From a virus, in the IMG/VR virus record IMGVR_UViG_3300026518_000038, positions 1 through 32,766 of that record: DNA of 32,766 bases, one strand, 5' to 3'. Both the position numbers and the translations under genes were made by a program. Below, in pieces: positions 30,741 to 32,766 of this stretch. The first letter of the stretch is position 1; each line of letters begins with the position of its first letter. The notes under the pieces are model-generated. The model was not told the origin of the DNA, ran no database searches, and was given only the letters and a program-made list of their open reading frames with translations.

Positions 30741-30966
30741 AATAGAAAGAGCATTAAAATATCAAGAACAACAAGAAGGATTGACAGATGACTTAAAACT
30801 AGTAAAAGAAATATATGATGCAGTATTAAGAACATCAAGATCAGAAATAGCATTCAGTCAATTAACAAAATCTGTATTTATAGGAAAATATCCAAATTCA
30901 CGTAGGTATATATATCTATCAGATTTAGCAAAAGAAATATTAAAAATAAAGGAATCACATGAATAA
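30733..30966 (+). CDS. Small helical protein, 77 residues, unknown
   Basis: AAGGAGAAAA precedes the ATG at 30733. The end (LSDLAKEILKIKESHE) overlaps the RecA-like ATPase gene by 8 nt. It is soluble and helical. No family is recognised. Confidence 0.7.
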   Translation: MSKIERALKYQEQQEGLTDDLKLVKEIYDAVLRTSRSEIAFSQLTKSVFIGKYPNSRRYIYLSDLAKEILKIKESHE

Positions 30967-31687
30967 AAGATGTATACTCGTTATTGGCGAGTCAGGAACA
31001 GGAAAAACACTTAGTTTAAGAAATCTTCCATTAGAGAAGATTCTTTATATTAATTTCGATGGCAAGTCAGAAATGGGTTTAGGCATGGAAGAAAAGATGA
31101 AGGTTGTAACACCGGAATCACCAATGGATGTAATCAATTCATTAGAGGCTTTTGAAGCTAGTGAAAAATATGACTACATTGTAATTGATACTTTATCATT
31201 TATGGCCGATCAGTATGAAGCTATGTATATTCATGATTCAGAAGATTCAAGAAGTGAATGGGGAAATTATGCACATGAAATCACAACGCTATTGAATTTC
31301 GCAAGACTCAAATCAAAAAAAACTTGGATCTTTTTCAATCATCTACAACTGAATACAAGTAGTACAGGTACAGCTGCATATGTCAAAGGATCTCTAGCAA
31401 AGAAATCTCTTGAATCATTCTTTAGCACAGTATTACTTACAGATACATATGACCTTGCAAAGCCCAATCCATTTGGTTCAGTTGTTGGATATAGATTTCA
31501 AACTAAGCCTACTACACAGAATCGCAAAGTATCAGCTCGTTCTCCAATCGGAGTATTTCCTGAGTATATTAAGAATAATGATATAGATTTAGTATTTAGA
31601 GCTCTTGATGGAGAAAAGATAGACTGGGAAAACGATGATGTAATATTTGAAAAAGATAAAAAGCTTGCGAAAAAATTAGGTATCTAG
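30959..31687 (+). CDS. RecA-like NTPase (AAA_24/Sak4-type, N4 gp43-like), 242 residues
   Basis: Walker A is G10-ESGTG-K16-T17, and Walker B is Y73-IVID77. A strand WIFFNHLQ near residue 120 and a late TKPTTQNRKVSAR segment match single-domain RecA-like NTPases of phages, such as Sak4-type recombinases, that act on ssDNA-coated forks. It lies two genes before the putative ssDNA-binding protein, its natural partner, and the same pair occurs in N4-like phages. The leftward protein at 2985 is a distant P-loop relative. Confidence 0.8.
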   Translation: MNKRCILVIGESGTGKTLSLRNLPLEKILYINFDGKSEMGLGMEEKMKVVTPESPMDVINSLEAFEASEKYDYIVIDTLSFMADQYEAMYIHDSEDSRSEWGNYAHEITTLLNFARLKSKKTWIFFNHLQLNTSSTGTAAYVKGSLAKKSLESFFSTVLLTDTYDLAKPNPFGSVVGYRFQTKPTTQNRKVSARSPIGVFPEYIKNNDIDLVFRALDGEKIDWENDDVIFEKDKKLAKKLGI

Positions 31688-31688
31688 C

Positions 31689-31952
31689 ATGAACCAATCT
31701 ATTGATTTGTATTCTGGACAGAATAAATATATAGATAATATACTAAAACAATTAGTACCTTCTGATTATAAAATACAAGTTCAAAAGTATATAAATATAT
31801 TTGGAGATGGATATAAGGTTGCAATAACAAAAAATGATTTTAACAATAAAGCAATTAAAGTTTCAATTAAAAAATTCGATCACTCAAACGCACGAGAAAT
31901 AGTAAGTATTTTAATTGGAGCATACGAAAAAATGTATGAAACACAAGAATAG
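31689..31952 (+). CDS. Small protein, 87 residues, unknown
   Basis: It starts one base after the NTPase stop. It is basic and contains GYKVAITKNDFNNKAIKVS, suggesting a small alpha/beta fold. No family is recognised. The 126 bases after it hold no gene and no clear terminator. Confidence 0.65.
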   Translation: MNQSIDLYSGQNKYIDNILKQLVPSDYKIQVQKYINIFGDGYKVAITKNDFNNKAIKVSIKKFDHSNAREIVSILIGAYEKMYETQE

Positions 31953-32078
31953 TTTATGGCATTTGGTTTTATGCAAATTTTCCAATGTAAGCCCATGAGA
32001 CTCTTTGTACAAATAGTTGATAGAAATATCTAATAGAACCAATAAGGTTATAAACAAATATATTAAAGGAAATTACAC

Positions 32079-32741
32079 ATGAGTAATACAGTATTAGACG
32101 CATTAGGCGTATCACAAGAAGCTTTCAAAGAAGCAAAGGCAGCACCAAGTACAGGTTCATTTTTATGGGACTCTGGAGCATATAAGGTAGATATCGTAGA
32201 AGCAGCAATCTTTCAGACAGATTCTGCAGCAACAATGTTTAAATTAACACTTAAAGACCCTGAAGCAGATAAGACTTTGACTGAGTATGCAAATACTTCA
32301 TACACTGCAAAATCTGATGATAAAGATGGTAAATACAAGAAAGGAGATAAAGTAGAGAACAAATCTGGAGCAAAACTTTTCAAATCTTTACTTTCAGCAT
32401 TACACCTTGAGCCAACAGCTTTAAGCATTTCTGATGAAAAAACTGAAGCATATGGAAAAGAAGTTGATGCAAAGATTATCGACTTAGCTGGACGTGGAGT
32501 AATTGCACTGGTTCGCCAAGTAGATGACTCTGCAAATAATGAAAAATACGGTGAATCAAATGTCATTGAAGGTTTCGCAGACATCGAAGGAAATATTGAT
32601 GACTCTCAGGAGCCTCTAAAAAAATGGTTAGCTAAAATTGAGAAAGCACCAATACTTGTCAAAAAAGCTAAAAAATCTTCAGGCGTGAAAGAAACTTCGG
32701 AAGAGACTAAGAAAGCAGCTGCTGCTATTCTTGATATTTAA
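32079..32741 (+). CDS. Putative ssDNA-binding protein, 220 residues
   Basis: AAAGGAAATTACAC precedes the ATG. The first about 150 residues read as a beta-rich fold (GSFLWDSGAYKVDIVEAAIF, TMFKLTLKDPE, GVIALVRQV) like OB-fold phage ssDNA-binding proteins. The tail is charged and Lys/Ala/Glu-rich (KKAKKSSGVKETSEETKK), as in many SSBs. The location after the RecA-like NTPase and the own terminator fit a highly expressed SSB. N4 encodes its SSB (gp45) in a similar place. The identity is by layout, not by a diagnostic motif. Confidence 0.5.
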   Translation: MSNTVLDALGVSQEAFKEAKAAPSTGSFLWDSGAYKVDIVEAAIFQTDSAATMFKLTLKDPEADKTLTEYANTSYTAKSDDKDGKYKKGDKVENKSGAKLFKSLLSALHLEPTALSISDEKTEAYGKEVDAKIIDLAGRGVIALVRQVDDSANNEKYGESNVIEGFADIEGNIDDSQEPLKKWLAKIEKAPILVKKAKKSSGVKETSEETKKAAAAILDI

Positions 32742-32765
32742 TTCAGAACCAATTGGTTCTGAATT
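32740..32765. terminator. Perfect 26-bp palindrome built from two GAACCA motifs, terminator
   Basis: AATTCAGAACCAATTGGTTCTGAATT (shown here as AATTCAGAACC / GGTTCTGAATT arms around AATT) is fully self-complementary and begins in the stop codon of the putative SSB gene; the following T tract runs off the window edge. Its arms are an inverted pair of the dispersed GAACCA motif. Confidence 0.8.
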
Positions 32766-32766
32766 T

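Larger units (their letters stand above)
1595..32759. repeat. Dispersed 6-bp motif GAACCA / TGGTTC
   Basis: I counted about 100 copies by eye, about 58 as GAACCA and 43 as TGGTTC on the + strand, between 1595 and 32759. Base composition would predict on the order of ten. GAACC followed by C, G or T is rare (about seven cases). Examples: 2029, 4071, 6771, 9312, 13252, 16648, 20391, 21502, 26016, 28061 and 31474. Copies occur in both gene orientations, in ribosome-binding sites and in terminator arms. Confidence 0.85.

Noticed and set aside
32213-32584. 123-residue frame on the - strand opposite the putative SSB gene
   Set aside because: It is a mirror frame of a strongly supported + strand gene, with no start site and no other leftward gene nearby.
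1-32766. CRISPR array
   Set aside because: No direct repeats with regular spacers are present; the GAACCA motif is irregularly spaced and on both strands, and the Cas4-like nuclease has no cas neighbours.

Overview
The window looks like part of a strongly A+T-rich, lytic tailed-phage genome, covering early genes and the replication/nucleotide-metabolism block. It holds mostly short, tightly packed genes, nearly all on the + strand, with many ATGA, TAATG and 8-nt stop/start overlaps. The set of recognisable genes resembles phage N4 and its relatives (Schitoviridae): a single-subunit T7-type RNA polymerase, a flavin-dependent thymidylate synthase (ThyX), a MoxR-like AAA+ ATPase followed by a VWA-domain protein, an SF2 helicase, a large ATPase/primase-like protein, a RecA-like NTPase and a likely ssDNA-binding protein at the end. 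N4 membership is inferred from gene order and motifs. The usual proof (virion RNA polymerase, DNA polymerase, portal/terminase) would lie outside the window. Nothing here identifies the host; a low-G+C bacterium is only a guess.

Layout. 1-2425 (- strand): the start of an unidentified gene, a GIY-YIG/zinc-repeat homing-type endonuclease, and a calcineurin-like phosphoesterase whose C-terminal tail is duplicated at the end of the endonuclease. 2426-6000: early-type region of small unknown genes, each unit fenced by hairpins or terminators and preceded by a recurring promoter-like sequence (consensus TATTTAATCTATATCGGA), plus one leftward P-loop ATPase with a large structured leader. 6011-8601: an unknown protein and the RNA polymerase, closed by two tandem terminators. 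8733-16338: about 30 very small genes (membrane peptides, a membrane-anchored HNH protein, coiled coils, SH3-like proteins), three of which look broken in the window. 16338-20413: ThyX, small exported/unknown proteins, AAA+ ATPase and VWA protein. 20461-25976: two PD-(D/E)XK nucleases, one with a Cas4-like cysteine set, a possible DUF932-like protein and unknowns. 26025-32766: helicase, ATPase/primase, RecA-like NTPase and putative SSB, ending in a perfect-palindrome terminator.

The strongest unexplained signal is a dispersed 6-mer, GAACCA (reverse complement TGGTTC). I count about 100 copies on both strands, roughly one per 320 bp, inside genes, in ribosome-binding sites and in terminator stems. 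Codon choice appears bent to keep it. No role is obvious. The second is the endonuclease that carries, fused in frame, a second copy of its neighbour's C-terminal exon-like tail.
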